A DNA stretch of 50,573 nucleotides from a bacterium (lineage in GTDB: Bacteria > Armatimonadota > Abditibacteriia > Abditibacteriales > Abditibacteriaceae). The stretch is taken from the NCBI GenBank assembly GCA_004172935.1, contig SDZD01000048.1, positions 1 to 50,573 on the forward strand, given 5' to 3'. The notes under the pieces are model-generated. The model was not told where the DNA came from, did no database searches, and was given only the letters and a program-made list of their open reading frames with translations. Position numbers and translations under genes: made by a program. Positions 34,178 through 43,729 of this stretch are shown one piece after another; position 1 is the first letter of the stretch; each line of letters begins with the position of its first letter.

Positions 34178-34981
34178 ATGATTTTGTCAATTTCCGCGCG
34201 CGCTGAATACGACCTGCCCGCGCAAACTTTCGTATTGTTGCAAATAGAACCCGCGCTACAGGGGGCCAACCATCGCGTTTTAGATGAAAACCTGCAAACG
34301 ACACCTACGCCGCGCACCGAACTCTGGAACGATTTGTACCAGAATCCGCAACGTCGTTTTATGGCTCCTCAAGGATTATTCTCATTCGATTTTAAGGCCC
34401 GAATCGAGTGTTCCCCCAATGCGCCAATTCCCGCCGATGCTCAGGAACTAGCGCCCGAACAAATTCCCGCCGAGTGCATGATTTATACGTTGCCCTCGCG
34501 CTACTGCCAGAGCGACCGCTTAACCAAAATGGCGCTCAGCGAATTTGGCCTCATGACTCCCGGCGGTTCGCGCATCGCCACCATCGCGAACTGGATTAAC
34601 GGCAAGGTGACCTACCAGTACGGAACCAGCAATGCTATGACTGATGCTTTCGATACCGCTACCTCTCGCGAGGGCGTGTGCCGCGACTTTGCTCACCTGC
34701 TGATTTCGTTTTGCCGCGCATTGGGAGTTCCCGCCCGTTACGTGTCGGGCTACTGCCTGGAATTAGAGCCACCCGATTTTCACGCCTGGGTTCAGGTCTT
34801 TCTCGGCGATGGCAATGGTGGAGGGGCATGGCACAACGTCGATGCCACTTTCAATGGTCTTCGTCCGGCTCTTGTGCCCATCGCCTTTGGGCGCGATGCC
34901 GCCGATGTGGCGATGATGACCTTCTTCGGCCAGGGCAATTTACATGAGCAAGTTGTCAGCGTTCAAAAAGAATCCGACTAA
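34178..34981 (+). CDS. Transglutaminase-like protein
   Basis: 267 residues from ATG 34178 (an in-frame ATG at 34058 would add 40 residues that look non-native). An N-terminal beta domain of the bacterial transglutaminase-like type precedes the core TSREGVCRDFAHLLISFCRALGVPARYVSGY. The triad is Cys168, His202 in DFHAWVQVF and Asp222 in WHNVDATF. The family contains cysteine peptidases and amide-forming enzymes; no substrate is known. It carries no signal peptide. The next gene, an oxidoreductase, begins 64 bp downstream. Confidence 0.9.
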   Translation: MILSISARAEYDLPAQTFVLLQIEPALQGANHRVLDENLQTTPTPRTELWNDLYQNPQRRFMAPQGLFSFDFKARIECSPNAPIPADAQELAPEQIPAECMIYTLPSRYCQSDRLTKMALSEFGLMTPGGSRIATIANWINGKVTYQYGTSNAMTDAFDTATSREGVCRDFAHLLISFCRALGVPARYVSGYCLELEPPDFHAWVQVFLGDGNGGGAWHNVDATFNGLRPALVPIAFGRDAADVAMMTFFGQGNLHEQVVSVQKESD

Positions 34982-35045
34982 ACCCGTTTCGCGCCGCTGC
35001 CATTCTCGTTAACCTTGGGCAGTTCGAGGAAAACCAAAAACAACT

Positions 35046-36041
35046 ATGAGTCAGATCAAGATGGCGATTCTGGGTTGTGGCGGCATGAGCGGTGCCCACG
35101 CCAATCGTTACAAGACCAATGCCGATGTACAAATTGTCGCTTTGTGCGATGTCAACGCCGAAATCGTTGAAAAATACATCGAACGTAACCTCAGCGATTA
35201 TTCGCCCAAACCGCAAGTCTTCACCGACTTTGCGCAAATGCTCGCTGAAGCCAAACCCGACGCCGTAACCATCGTGACGCCGCACACCATGCACTTCGAG
35301 CATGGCTTGCAGGCCATCGAAGCCGGCTGTCACGTCTTCATGGAAAAGCCGATGGTAACCGATTCGGAAGATGCCAAGAAGCTCAAAGCTGCTGTCGAAG
35401 CGTCCGGCAAAATGCTGGTCGTTGGTTACAACACGCCTTGCACGCCTTCCTTCCAATGGTTGCGCGAAGCGATTCGCGATGGTCGCTACGGCAAACTCGA
35501 AACCGTCACGGGTTGGCAGACGCAGGATTGGGCGCGTGGCACCAAAGGTACGTGGCGCCAGAACGCCGCGCTTTCGGGCGGCGGCCAGATGTACGATTCG
35601 GGCGCACACATGTTCAACTCGCTGGTGTGGAGCGTCGAGTCGAATATCGACACCGTTTTCGCTTTCACCGACAATCTCGACACTCCCGTTGACATCAACG
35701 GCACCGTCAACATCCGCTTTTCCAACGGTGTTCTGGCGACCATGACCATCGCGGGTAACTGCCCCGCTGGCGGCGCTGGCATGTACTACACCTTCGAGAA
35801 GGCGCGCGTCGACATCGACGGTTGGGGCGGTGGCTGGGTGAAGGTGTTCACCGGCTGGAACAAAGAGGAAGCCATCGAGTTGCAAGGCGAAGCACAAACG
35901 CCCAACGACAACTTCGTTGACGCCATCCTTGGCCGCGCAGAGCCGCAGACCTCGCCCATTAACGGCCTCATTCAGTCGCAACTCATGGACGCCATCTATG
36001 AGAGCGCTGCAACCGGACAAGCCTCGAAGCCAAAGAACTAA
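35046..36041 (+). CDS. Gfo/Idh/MocA-family oxidoreductase
   Basis: 331 residues. A Rossmann nucleotide-binding start (MAILGCGGMSGAHANRY), the CDVNAE strand end, TPHTMHFEHGLQAIEAG and the family EKP motif (HVFMEKPMVTD) are all present. The C-terminal domain, with GGGQMYDSGAHMFNSLVW, supplies the Asp and His expected in the sugar-binding site. Members oxidise or reduce sugars and inositols with NAD(P). No signal peptide. A terminator follows directly, so this is the last gene of its transcript. Confidence 0.95.
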   Translation: MSQIKMAILGCGGMSGAHANRYKTNADVQIVALCDVNAEIVEKYIERNLSDYSPKPQVFTDFAQMLAEAKPDAVTIVTPHTMHFEHGLQAIEAGCHVFMEKPMVTDSEDAKKLKAAVEASGKMLVVGYNTPCTPSFQWLREAIRDGRYGKLETVTGWQTQDWARGTKGTWRQNAALSGGGQMYDSGAHMFNSLVWSVESNIDTVFAFTDNLDTPVDINGTVNIRFSNGVLATMTIAGNCPAGGAGMYYTFEKARVDIDGWGGGWVKVFTGWNKEEAIELQGEAQTPNDNFVDAILGRAEPQTSPINGLIQSQLMDAIYESAATGQASKPKN

Positions 36042-36054
36042 TTCGCTTCAAAAC

Positions 36055-36091
36055 AAAACGCCCCGCTATCTTTCGATAGCGGGGCGTTTTT
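36055..36091. terminator. Strong bidirectional terminator
   Basis: 16-bp perfect stem (36055-36070 with 36075-36090), loop TTTC, T5 on the right and A-rich on the left. It separates the converging oxidoreductase and astacin genes. Confidence 0.92.
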
Positions 36092-36110
36092 ATTCATTCA
36101 GGATTGATTC

Positions 36111-37649
36111 TCAACCATCAGGTGCCGAAGGCTCAGCTACTGTAGTTGGTGGCGCCTCTTTGCTAGTAGTCTTATCGTCGTTGACGATTGTGCCCTTCCC
36201 TGTCGCAACATACAAAGTCGCGCCTGTTGGGTTCGATAACACCACTGAAAAGGTTTCATTTGCCTCAACGATACGGTCCGGAATCAGGGTAATGCGAACT
36301 TCCGATATGATGCTTCCGGCTTTGAATGTCAGCGTTCCGCTGCGCGCCACATAATCGCTCCCCGCTGTTGCAGTTCCGTCTACTGTAGTGAAGTTGACCG
36401 TAATGGTTTGCTTGGCAGGCTCTGAAAGCGATATGTTGAAGCTCATGTAAGGTGCCCCCGCGTTGCTTTCCACCATCGCGATGCTCGGAGCCGAGATTGT
36501 TATTGGTACTGTTGTCGGAGTCGGAGTTGGCGTGGGAGTCTTGGTCGGAGTGGGTGTCGGAGTTGGGGTTGCAACTGCTGTGGCTGCGAAATTGGCCGTT
36601 GTGACGTTGCCCGACAAATTAATTTGGCGCGAGGTTGGCGAAAAGGTGTAGCCCGTTTTGCTGGGCGTAAGCGTGTATGTGCCCGCCGCTAAGCTCGGAA
36701 ATGAGAAGATGCCGCTCGTGTTGCTAGTTGCCGTTTGTCCGCCGTTTAGCGTAATTAAAGCCCCCGATAACTTGGCTGTGCCTACCGTTACTGTGCCCGA
36801 AAGCGCATAGTAAGAAACGGGCGCTCCGTAAATCGCGACCATGCCCGCTTTATCAAGTGCGCTCAGGTATTCGCGCTGCCCCATCGTGTCCTGATACTGT
36901 GTGTAGTCTGGTTTGCAGACGATGGTGTATTTGCTGGAGTCGATGGCGAACGCAGTGCTGAAGTAGTGCATCACCGAATCGAAATCGTAGCTGCCTTTGT
37001 TGATCGAATCCGATATGATAGCGAAGTTGCTTTCAGTGCCCGATTGAACGTTCGCCAGATTGATAGTGACGTAGCTATCGCGATCCGAGCGGCATTGCTC
37101 ATGCATGGCGCCCAGCGCATGGGCGATTTCGTGGCAAGCCGTCCATTTGGTTGCCCACGGAGCCAACGACATCTGCTGCGAGCCACCAACCATGCCGATA
37201 TAGGAGTACGAGCTATTATTCGCATCCTGGTAGACGTTAATATAGTTGGCCTGTGTGCTACGCGCGGTGAACTTGACGTTCACCCATTTCTCCCACTCCG
37301 CACACGCATCTAAGAACGCGGTGCGTTGGTTGGTAGGAAGAGAGGCATCGAACGAATAATACACGTTTCCGCCCGTCCAGCGTGTGGTGTTGTAGAAGGC
37401 GCTACTCAGATGGCGTCCATCTTGTTGAGCAACTTTGTTGCGATAAGCCAAAAAGTTAGCGCGTGGAAAAAGCATGTCGTCGATAGCGACTCTATTCGAG
37501 TCCGGCGCTTTGTCGAGCGCTTTATCGAGCAGTTGCAAGTTGGAAGGGGTGCTTTGGGCTTGGGCGGTTACTGAAAGCGAAGGGGCGAGGCCAATGGCGG
37601 CGGCGAAGGCCACAATATGAATCAGCGGGCTACGAAATGGTTTCCACAT
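36111..37649 (-). CDS. Secreted astacin (M12A) metalloprotease with carboxypeptidase-regulatory-like and Calx-beta domains
   Basis: 512 residues from ATG 37649 (10 further residues if an upstream ATG is used). A signal peptide (WKPFRSPLIHIVAFAAAIG...AQAQ) is followed by a propeptide and an astacin domain with HEIAHALGAMHEQ; the zinc ligands are His173, His177 and His183. The Met-turn is SVMHYFS. Then come a carboxypeptidase-regulatory-like fold (ALSGTVTVGTAKLSGALITLNGG), a PTPTP linker and a C-terminal Calx-beta domain (DGTATAGSDYVARSGTLTFKAG, PDRIVEANETFSVVLSNP). The protein is exported and probably binds Ca through the Calx-beta unit. Confidence 0.93.
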   Translation of the reverse strand: MWKPFRSPLIHIVAFAAAIGLAPSLSVTAQAQSTPSNLQLLDKALDKAPDSNRVAIDDMLFPRANFLAYRNKVAQQDGRHLSSAFYNTTRWTGGNVYYSFDASLPTNQRTAFLDACAEWEKWVNVKFTARSTQANYINVYQDANNSSYSYIGMVGGSQQMSLAPWATKWTACHEIAHALGAMHEQCRSDRDSYVTINLANVQSGTESNFAIISDSINKGSYDFDSVMHYFSTAFAIDSSKYTIVCKPDYTQYQDTMGQREYLSALDKAGMVAIYGAPVSYYALSGTVTVGTAKLSGALITLNGGQTATSNTSGIFSFPSLAAGTYTLTPSKTGYTFSPTSRQINLSGNVTTANFAATAVATPTPTPTPTKTPTPTPTPTTVPITISAPSIAMVESNAGAPYMSFNISLSEPAKQTITVNFTTVDGTATAGSDYVARSGTLTFKAGSIISEVRITLIPDRIVEANETFSVVLSNPTGATLYVATGKGTIVNDDKTTSKEAPPTTVAEPSAPDG

Positions 37650-37816
37650 ATCAAATACGTCTCTGAAAACCCAGAACAAGACTGTTGGGAAGGTGCCACT
37701 ACAAGGGCCTTCGAGGGGGAAATCGCGAAGTTCGAGATAGGGGCGCGATCCACCTGTTGCTCAGGGGGATGAACGGTTTCGCTTATGGAATAACTTGGCC
37801 GTTTACTTGCAATCTT

Positions 37817-39337
37817 CTAGTCTCCGCCACCCCCACAACCGCCGCATCCACCTCCACAACCTCCACCGCTATCCCCGCCACTGTCTCCACCGCCCCCGCT
37901 ATCGCCCGAACTACTCGAACAACCGCTTCCACCTCCATCGCCGCCACTGCTATGCGAAGGCGGTAATGTCGCGCGGTGTATCTCGTCAGGGAACATTCCA
38001 GGCCCTGCAACAGCGAAGAAAAGCGCCGCCGCTCCAATATCCGCCCCATACAGCATTTGACCCGGCTGAAAGTTAGTGAGGTTCGAAGGCGCGGGAATGC
38101 TATTCATGCGCTTCAACAGCAAGTCGCCGCGTTTCGAGCGTCGTGGTGTTGATGTTGCCACCCAAATCGTGAGGGCAAGCAGCACACAACAAGTGAGGAA
38201 TAAAAAGCCAGTCGGCTTTTGGCGCATTATACCCGTGAATATGCGAATACCGCCAATCCCCAGCAGCGCGAACATCACTCCCAATGGCGCCATATTGGCG
38301 CTCCGGCGAGCAGCTGGCGAAAGTAACAGGCCCGCCTCATACAATTTGCGGTCTATCGCCGCCAAACTACTCATCATTCCAAGCTTCGCCCAGTTGCGTA
38401 CCGATAGTACCGTGTTCTGGTCGCCTATTCGGTTCAACACATCGCGCTCAAAGGGGTTGGATGGCTGCACCGTACCCGTCGAACTAACCAGGCCATCTGG
38501 TGTAACTACGATTGCCCCTTGAACATACAACGAGGCGAGAGCCACATCGACAGGCAAATCGCCGTTTTCCTTGAGACGGGCTATCTCGTAGGCGTCGAGC
38601 GGATTCATCGGAAACACCGCGTCCACTGGCGGCTGGTCGCGCGTTTTCAAAAAGACGACGAAAGCGAGCGCGACCGCGCATAGAGTCCAGTACGCTCCTA
38701 AAAACTCGGCTCCGTTCCACTGCGAAACATTCAGATTGGTCGGCGCCGCACACCCCGCGATAAGTAGCAGGAGCGACATTGGCGCGAGGCGCCCCAAAAG
38801 CATGGCGTGCGTAGGCATTCGCATTTTCGGGCGCTTTCCCCACTGCACTGCCCATTGGGGTTTGCGCACCACCCAAGCACGCTTAATATCGACACGCCGA
38901 TACTGGCCCGCTTCGCTAAACCGAGTCGAAGCGTCAGGCCAAATCTCGCTCGGCGGCGCTTCTTCGAATGCCTTCTCATACGATTCGAGTGTTTTCGCGT
39001 ACCAGTTGCCGAATTTGGCGCTCTCAGAAGCGCCGCCCCTGGTTGGCCCATGATGTAGCGCAAACCCCAAAATCTCGCCGCATAATTCGTCCCAGTACGA
39101 ATGTGTGTACATCAGATGCAGATGCCAAGCCTGATCTACTTCTTCGGGGGGACTAACCGGATGCCCTGCTGTCGCCGCCAGAAACACGAATTTCTTGTAT
39201 TCATCGACGACGCGCCGAGCGAATTCAGGCGCCCAGCCATTGTCGCGTGCCAGCCGTAGCGAAAAGGGGAGTTGGGCATTGCCATCGAGGTCGAGCGCTT
39301 CCAACTTGCTCCAAAGTTCGGAATGGGATTGATTCAT
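37817..39337 (-). CDS. TIGR04222-type membrane protein with Gly/Ser/Cys-rich tail
   Basis: 506 residues from ATG 39337 (nine more from ATG 39364). The N-terminal part has the DUF1399/GRDP-like motif VDQAWHLHLMYTHSYWDELCGEILG then HHGPTRGG. Membrane segments follow (MSLLLLIAGCAAP, WTLCAVALAFVVFL, and two near 350-400). The block NPLDAYEIARLKENGDLPVDVALASLYVQGAI is the TIGR04222 region. The protein ends in a Gly/Ser/Cys-rich run with GGGCGGGCGGCGGGG-type text. Such proteins are found in many environmental bacteria and are of unknown function; the Cys-rich tail could bind metal or cross-link. Confidence 0.85.
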   Translation of the reverse strand: MNQSHSELWSKLEALDLDGNAQLPFSLRLARDNGWAPEFARRVVDEYKKFVFLAATAGHPVSPPEEVDQAWHLHLMYTHSYWDELCGEILGFALHHGPTRGGASESAKFGNWYAKTLESYEKAFEEAPPSEIWPDASTRFSEAGQYRRVDIKRAWVVRKPQWAVQWGKRPKMRMPTHAMLLGRLAPMSLLLLIAGCAAPTNLNVSQWNGAEFLGAYWTLCAVALAFVVFLKTRDQPPVDAVFPMNPLDAYEIARLKENGDLPVDVALASLYVQGAIVVTPDGLVSSTGTVQPSNPFERDVLNRIGDQNTVLSVRNWAKLGMMSSLAAIDRKLYEAGLLLSPAARRSANMAPLGVMFALLGIGGIRIFTGIMRQKPTGFLFLTCCVLLALTIWVATSTPRRSKRGDLLLKRMNSIPAPSNLTNFQPGQMLYGADIGAAALFFAVAGPGMFPDEIHRATLPPSHSSGGDGGGSGCSSSSGDSGGGGDSGGDSGGGCGGGCGGCGGGGD

Positions 39338-39416
39338 CGCTTCTCTCGCAGCCCAGTGTTTCACAAACGTATAAACAAGTCATGAACACAAACGATACCG
39401 CCTCCTCTTTTTCACC

Positions 39417-39887
39417 ATGATAACTCACCTCCAATTTCGCCCCTATAACCCCAGCCATGACCAAAGTCCGGTAATGGAACTCTTTCGCAGCAACCTCAAC
39501 CCTTACTTCACCGCTGAAGAGGAGGCAGAATTTCGTCACTTCCTCTCCGAAAACTTCCCTTACTTCGTCGGCGAACTCGAAACAGAGCAAGGAAAATGCA
39601 TAGTCGCCTCAGGCGGTTACGCCATGAACGCCCGATACGCCGTACTGACATGGGGTATGGTTGCCCGCCAATTTCACGGTCAGGGCATAGGCCGCGCCTT
39701 CATCCGCTTTCGTATCAACGAGTGCCGCGAAGCCTATCCCAACACCGCTATCGAAATCGAAACTTCCCAACACACCGCCCCCTTCTACGAAAAATTGGGC
39801 TTCCGCACCCTCTCCATTCAACCCGACAAATGGGGTCCCAACCTCCATCTCGTCCACATGCTATTCGATGCCGACGCGACTTTATGA
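39417..39887 (+). CDS. GNAT-family N-acetyltransferase
   Basis: 156 residues. The acetyl-CoA-binding motif A is VARQFHGQGIGRAFIRFR (about 83-100) and motif B is TAPFYEKLGFRTLS. The N-terminal part begins ITHLQFRPYNPSHDQSPVMELF. GNAT enzymes acetylate amines on small molecules or proteins; the substrate is unknown. It starts 79 bp from the divergent TIGR04222 gene and precedes valS by 71 bp. Confidence 0.9.
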   Translation: MITHLQFRPYNPSHDQSPVMELFRSNLNPYFTAEEEAEFRHFLSENFPYFVGELETEQGKCIVASGGYAMNARYAVLTWGMVARQFHGQGIGRAFIRFRINECREAYPNTAIEIETSQHTAPFYEKLGFRTLSIQPDKWGPNLHLVHMLFDADATL

Positions 39888-39958
39888 CGCTCCAATTAGC
39901 TCAAAAATTATGAGAATACGAAGCATTGTGCGAGGGGGGCTAAACTTTTTGTATCTCT

Positions 39959-42658
39959 ATGAGCCAAAACCCACAAGAAATGGCGCCGCAGTTCGATCCG
40001 AAGCCGGTCGAAGAGCGCTGGAGCGCCTTCTGGATTGATAACCATATCGGGCGTCCTGCTAAGTCGCCGAGCGAAGCGAAGCCGTTCGTCCTCACCATTC
40101 CGCCTCCCAATGTGACAGGCGTGTTGCACCTTGGACACGCCATGCAGCACTCCATCCACGACTGTTTGTTGCGCTACCACCGCATGAAGGGCGAGGCAGC
40201 GCTGTGCGTGCCAGGAACCGACCACGCGGGCATCGCCACGCAAATCAAAGTCGAGGCGCAACTGCGCAGCGAAGAGGGACTCTCTCGCCACGATTTGGGG
40301 CGTGAGCCGTTTTTGGCGCGCGTGTGGGATTGGAAGGATAAGTACGGCGCCAACATCATCATGCAGATGAAGGCGCTCGGCTGTTCCTACGATTGGGATC
40401 GCGAACGCTTCACGATGGACGCGGACTACATTAAAGCCGTCCTTACCGTCTTCAAAGCATGGTTCGACCGGGGATTGATTTATCGCGGTTACCGTTTGGT
40501 CAACTGGTCGAGTGGGGCACAGACGACGGTTTCCGATCTCGAAATCGAATACAAAGAAGTCACCGGTTCGCTCACCTTCATCAAATACCCCGTCGAGGGT
40601 TCACCCGATGAGTTCGTGACCGTTGCCACCTCGCGTCCCGAAACCATGCTCGGCGACACCGCTGTCGCGGTTCACCCCGAAGACTCGCGCTATGCCCACT
40701 TGCGCGGCAAGAACGTGATTTTGCCGCTGCAAAATCGCCCCATCCCACTCGTGTTCGATGACGCCGTTGATCGTGAGTTCGGTACGGGCGCCGTGAAAAT
40801 TACGCCCGCGCACGACCCCAACGACTATGAAATGGGCGTGCGTCATGGCTTGCCGATGATTTCGGTTATCGGTTTCGACGACAAAATCACCGAAGATGGC
40901 GGTTCCTACGCGGGCATGGATAAAATCGATGCTCGCAAGAAAATTGTCGCCGATTTGCGCGCTTTGGACTTGATCGAGAAAGTCGAGCCGCTGACGCACT
41001 CGGTCGGCCACTGCGCGCGCACAGGCGTTGTTATCGAACCGCTTCTCTCCGAGCAGTGGTTTGTGGCGATGAAGGAACTTGCTCGCCCCGTTGCCGACTC
41101 TATTCGCATGGGCCGCGTCAGCTATCACGCGCCGCGCTTTTCGCAAACCAGCCTCGACTGGCTCGACAGCATTCGCGATTGGTGCATTTCGCGCCAATTG
41201 TGGTGGGGTCACCGCATCCCGATTTATTACGGGCCAAACGGCGAGGTCGAGTGTTCGGTCGAGCGCATCGAGCGTGAGGGCTGGCATCAGGACGAAGACG
41301 TGTTGGACACATGGTTTTCTTCGGCACTGTGGCCGTTCGCCGTTTTGGGTTGGCCCGACGAATTGCAGCGCGAATGGTATCCGACTTCGGTTCTCATCAC
41401 TGGACGCGACATCCTCCATCTGTGGGTGTCGCGCATGATCGCTACCAGCCTCGACTTTGTGCAAACCGATTCCGGCGCTCCTCAAATCCCATTCCACGAT
41501 GTGTTGGTTCACCCCACCATTCAAGATGCCTTTGGACGGCGCATGAGCAAGTCGCTAGGCACAGGCATCGACCCGATGGATTTGATTGCGCTTTACGGCT
41601 CCGACGCGACTCGCTTCGGTTTGCTGCAACTCGCAGGCGGCGCGCAGGACACCCGTTTCGTCGATGCGGCTTTGCTCAAACGCAAAAATTCGTCCGACAC
41701 CTCGCCGCTTTCGTGGAGCGATGCCGATGGAAAACCCATCGAGCGCTTCCCGCAGATGCAGGCGTCGCGCAACTTCGCCAACAAAATCTGGAACGCCTCG
41801 CGCCTTGTCCTTAGCGCCAACCCCACAGAATGGGACGGCAATGTTCCCGACGATGCGGGCGCCCACTGGATTGAGTCCCGCTTGAACGGCACCATCCGCG
41901 CCGTGTCGAGCGCGCTCGATTCGTACGAGTTCGATGCTGCTGCCAGTTCGCTCTATTCCTTCATCTGGGGCGATTTCTGCGACTGGTTCCTCGAACTCTC
42001 CAAGCCGAAGGTACGCGCCAACGATACCGCCTACATCGCCTTCATGGGCCATGTCCTCGATACCTCGCTGCGTTTGTTGCACCCCTTCATGCCGTTCATT
42101 AGCGAGGAAATCTGGGGGCGTTTGCCGCGCGTTGCTGACGATGCTGCGGCCCTGTCGATTTCGACATGGCCCGTTGCTGGCGAAGTCGAGCTTGAAATCG
42201 AGACCCGCTTCTCACTGCTGCAGGACACCATCCGCGCCGCGCGCAACTTGCGCGCTCAGGCGCAAATCGCGCCCTCACAAAAGGTGAACTTGCAACTGTT
42301 CGCTCCCGCCGCCGCCGAAGCCGCGCTCCGTCAGGGCGAAGCCTACCTTAGCCAACTCGCTAACCTCGAATCGTTGTCGTTTGGTGGAGAACGCTCAGGC
42401 AACGCCGTATCGCTTCTAGCGGGCGAAGTCGAGGTTGTGCTGCCACTCGAAGGTCTCATTGACATCGAGAAAGAGCGCGCCAAACTGCAAAAGGCTCTCG
42501 AAACGGCGCAGAAGGATTTGCAGCGCGTCGAAGGCAAACTCGGCAACCCCAACTTCGCCGACAAAGCCCCGCGCGAAGTCGTCGCCAAGGAAGAAGCCAA
42601 GCGCGACGAACTGCGCACTCAACTTCAAACCCTCGAAGCGCGACTTAAATCGCTGTAA
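39959..42658 (+). CDS. valS: Valyl-tRNA synthetase
   Basis: 899 residues, standard length. The class I signatures are HLGH (57-60) in PPPNVTGVLHLGHAMQ and RMSKS (528-532) in FGRRMSKSLGTGIDP. The CP1 editing domain contains TSRPETMLGDTAVAVHPEDSRY and the AHDPNDYEMG block that removes Thr. An anticodon-binding helical domain and a C-terminal coiled coil (DIEKERAKLQKALETAQKDLQRVEGKLGN) complete it. It charges tRNA-Val. No T-box leader is visible in the short 71-bp upstream gap. Confidence 0.98.
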   Translation: MSQNPQEMAPQFDPKPVEERWSAFWIDNHIGRPAKSPSEAKPFVLTIPPPNVTGVLHLGHAMQHSIHDCLLRYHRMKGEAALCVPGTDHAGIATQIKVEAQLRSEEGLSRHDLGREPFLARVWDWKDKYGANIIMQMKALGCSYDWDRERFTMDADYIKAVLTVFKAWFDRGLIYRGYRLVNWSSGAQTTVSDLEIEYKEVTGSLTFIKYPVEGSPDEFVTVATSRPETMLGDTAVAVHPEDSRYAHLRGKNVILPLQNRPIPLVFDDAVDREFGTGAVKITPAHDPNDYEMGVRHGLPMISVIGFDDKITEDGGSYAGMDKIDARKKIVADLRALDLIEKVEPLTHSVGHCARTGVVIEPLLSEQWFVAMKELARPVADSIRMGRVSYHAPRFSQTSLDWLDSIRDWCISRQLWWGHRIPIYYGPNGEVECSVERIEREGWHQDEDVLDTWFSSALWPFAVLGWPDELQREWYPTSVLITGRDILHLWVSRMIATSLDFVQTDSGAPQIPFHDVLVHPTIQDAFGRRMSKSLGTGIDPMDLIALYGSDATRFGLLQLAGGAQDTRFVDAALLKRKNSSDTSPLSWSDADGKPIERFPQMQASRNFANKIWNASRLVLSANPTEWDGNVPDDAGAHWIESRLNGTIRAVSSALDSYEFDAAASSLYSFIWGDFCDWFLELSKPKVRANDTAYIAFMGHVLDTSLRLLHPFMPFISEEIWGRLPRVADDAAALSISTWPVAGEVELEIETRFSLLQDTIRAARNLRAQAQIAPSQKVNLQLFAPAAAEAALRQGEAYLSQLANLESLSFGGERSGNAVSLLAGEVEVVLPLEGLIDIEKERAKLQKALETAQKDLQRVEGKLGNPNFADKAPREVVAKEEAKRDELRTQLQTLEARLKSL

Positions 42659-42679
42659 TCGGGAAAAATTCACACAGTC

Positions 42680-42707
42680 AGGCCGTCGGGATTCGTCTCG
42701 GCGGCCT
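42680..42707 (+). terminator. Likely terminator after valS with UUCG tetraloop
   Basis: A 12-bp stem (42680-42691 with 42696-42707), including two G-U pairs, closes a TTCG loop. The T-run after it is weak (TGCTGTTATT). Confidence 0.5.
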
Positions 42708-42784
42708 TGCTGTTATTCTCATTCGATGACGGGCGGATACCATCGCATTTCGAGCCGTCGTTAACCTTATCTGGTCTGGCCTTT

Positions 42785-43192
42785 ATGAAAGTGATTTTGC
42801 CTATTCTCGTTCACGCCTTTGAAACCGATTTTGGCGGTGTCGTTTCCAACACCCGCTATCTCGAATACCTCGAACGTGGGCGTTACCACCTGTTGCACGA
42901 GGCAGGGCTTCCCGTCGAAGAGACGTGGGCGAATGAAGGCGCTATGGCTGTTGTGCGTCGTGTCGAGGCCGATTACCTCAATTTTGCGCGCCACGAAGAA
43001 CGCCTCGAACTTTCGACATGGGCCAGCGAGTGGAGTGGGGCCAGCGTCATCGTCTCGCACGAAATCGTGCGTCCCAAAGATGGTGTCGTCATTTTGCGCG
43101 CCCGCCAAACCATCGCCTTCATGAACCGCTCATGGCGTCCAACGCGCGTCCCCAAATCCTACCGCGACAGTTTGGGCGCCTCGCCCGTTTAA
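42785..43192 (+). CDS. Hotdog-fold acyl-CoA thioesterase (YbgC/4HBT type)
   Basis: 135 residues from ATG 42785; the frame extends upstream but that part is not family-like. The N-terminal signature FETDFGGVVSNTRYLEYLERGRYHLL is the 4-hydroxybenzoyl-CoA thioesterase motif, with Glu or Asp in the position of the active-site Asp. Later, EADYLNFARHEERLELSTW and the central hotdog helix agree. The enzyme hydrolyses acyl-CoA or acyl-ACP thioesters; chain specificity is unknown. Confidence 0.9.
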   Translation: MKVILPILVHAFETDFGGVVSNTRYLEYLERGRYHLLHEAGLPVEETWANEGAMAVVRRVEADYLNFARHEERLELSTWASEWSGASVIVSHEIVRPKDGVVILRARQTIAFMNRSWRPTRVPKSYRDSLGASPV

Positions 43193-43204
43193 TCCAAAGA
43201 TAAA

Positions 43205-43232
43205 AGGCCACTCGCGGTTTTGCGGGCGGCCT
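43205..43232 (-). terminator. Probable terminator of the secreted-protein gene
   Basis: AGGCC (43205-43209) pairs with GGCCT (43228-43232), with an inner CGC/GCG pairing. On the minus strand T4 follows (AAAA at 43202-43205), beyond the stop codon at 43299. Confidence 0.4.
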
Positions 43233-43298
43233 CAATAATGTCGCTGCCTCGTTTCTGTGCATCACCAGATGTATTACGAGACGGAAGCAGAGTAGGTA

Positions 43299-43700
43299 TT
43301 AGAACGTGGGGCCGATGCCGAACGCAGGCGGCACAGGCCGTCCACCACCAGAATAGCGCATTGTTGGGATACGAATAACGTTGCGGTAATTCGAAGTATT
43401 CAGCATAGATTTTTCAAGATCAATATTGCTACGCAGCGCCAGTGGAACATAGGGCAGTCGACCATCGGGTGGTTGGATATGAGACAAATACTTCACCCTC
43501 CCTCTATTCCCTTTAATTGGTCCGCTCATAAGACGAATATTGCCGCTCAAGCGATAGCGAGGCGTTGATAAAACTAGGGTGCCGGGTTGAGGTTGACAGC
43601 GCAACTGACGCAATGAGGTTTGTAGCGGATCAGCTGGATCTGAACTGGCAGGGGCAATGATAAAGACTGCTGTAAGTGCGGTAAAGAGTAGGGGTTTCAT
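43299..43700 (-). CDS. Small secreted protein of unknown function
   Basis: 133 residues. MKPLLFTALTAVFIIAPASS is a signal peptide, followed by a basic, Pro- and Arg-rich domain (GPIKGNRGRVKYLSHIQPPDGRLPYVPLALR) and a Gly/Pro tail. Two Cys are visible in total or fewer, so disulfides do not define the fold. It is the last of a row of small leftward genes starting near 44049. I recognise no family. Confidence 0.6.
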   Translation of the reverse strand: MKPLLFTALTAVFIIAPASSDPADPLQTSLRQLRCQPQPGTLVLSTPRYRLSGNIRLMSGPIKGNRGRVKYLSHIQPPDGRLPYVPLALRSNIDLEKSMLNTSNYRNVIRIPTMRYSGGGRPVPPAFGIGPTF

Positions 43701-43729
43701 TGGTGAGAATTGGGAGGCATCGTTGTACT

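Noticed and set aside
34956..36020. A 354-codon frame antisense to the Gfo/Idh/MocA gene
   Set aside because: The sense strand encodes a complete oxidoreductase ending in a terminator; the antisense frame has no recognisable features.
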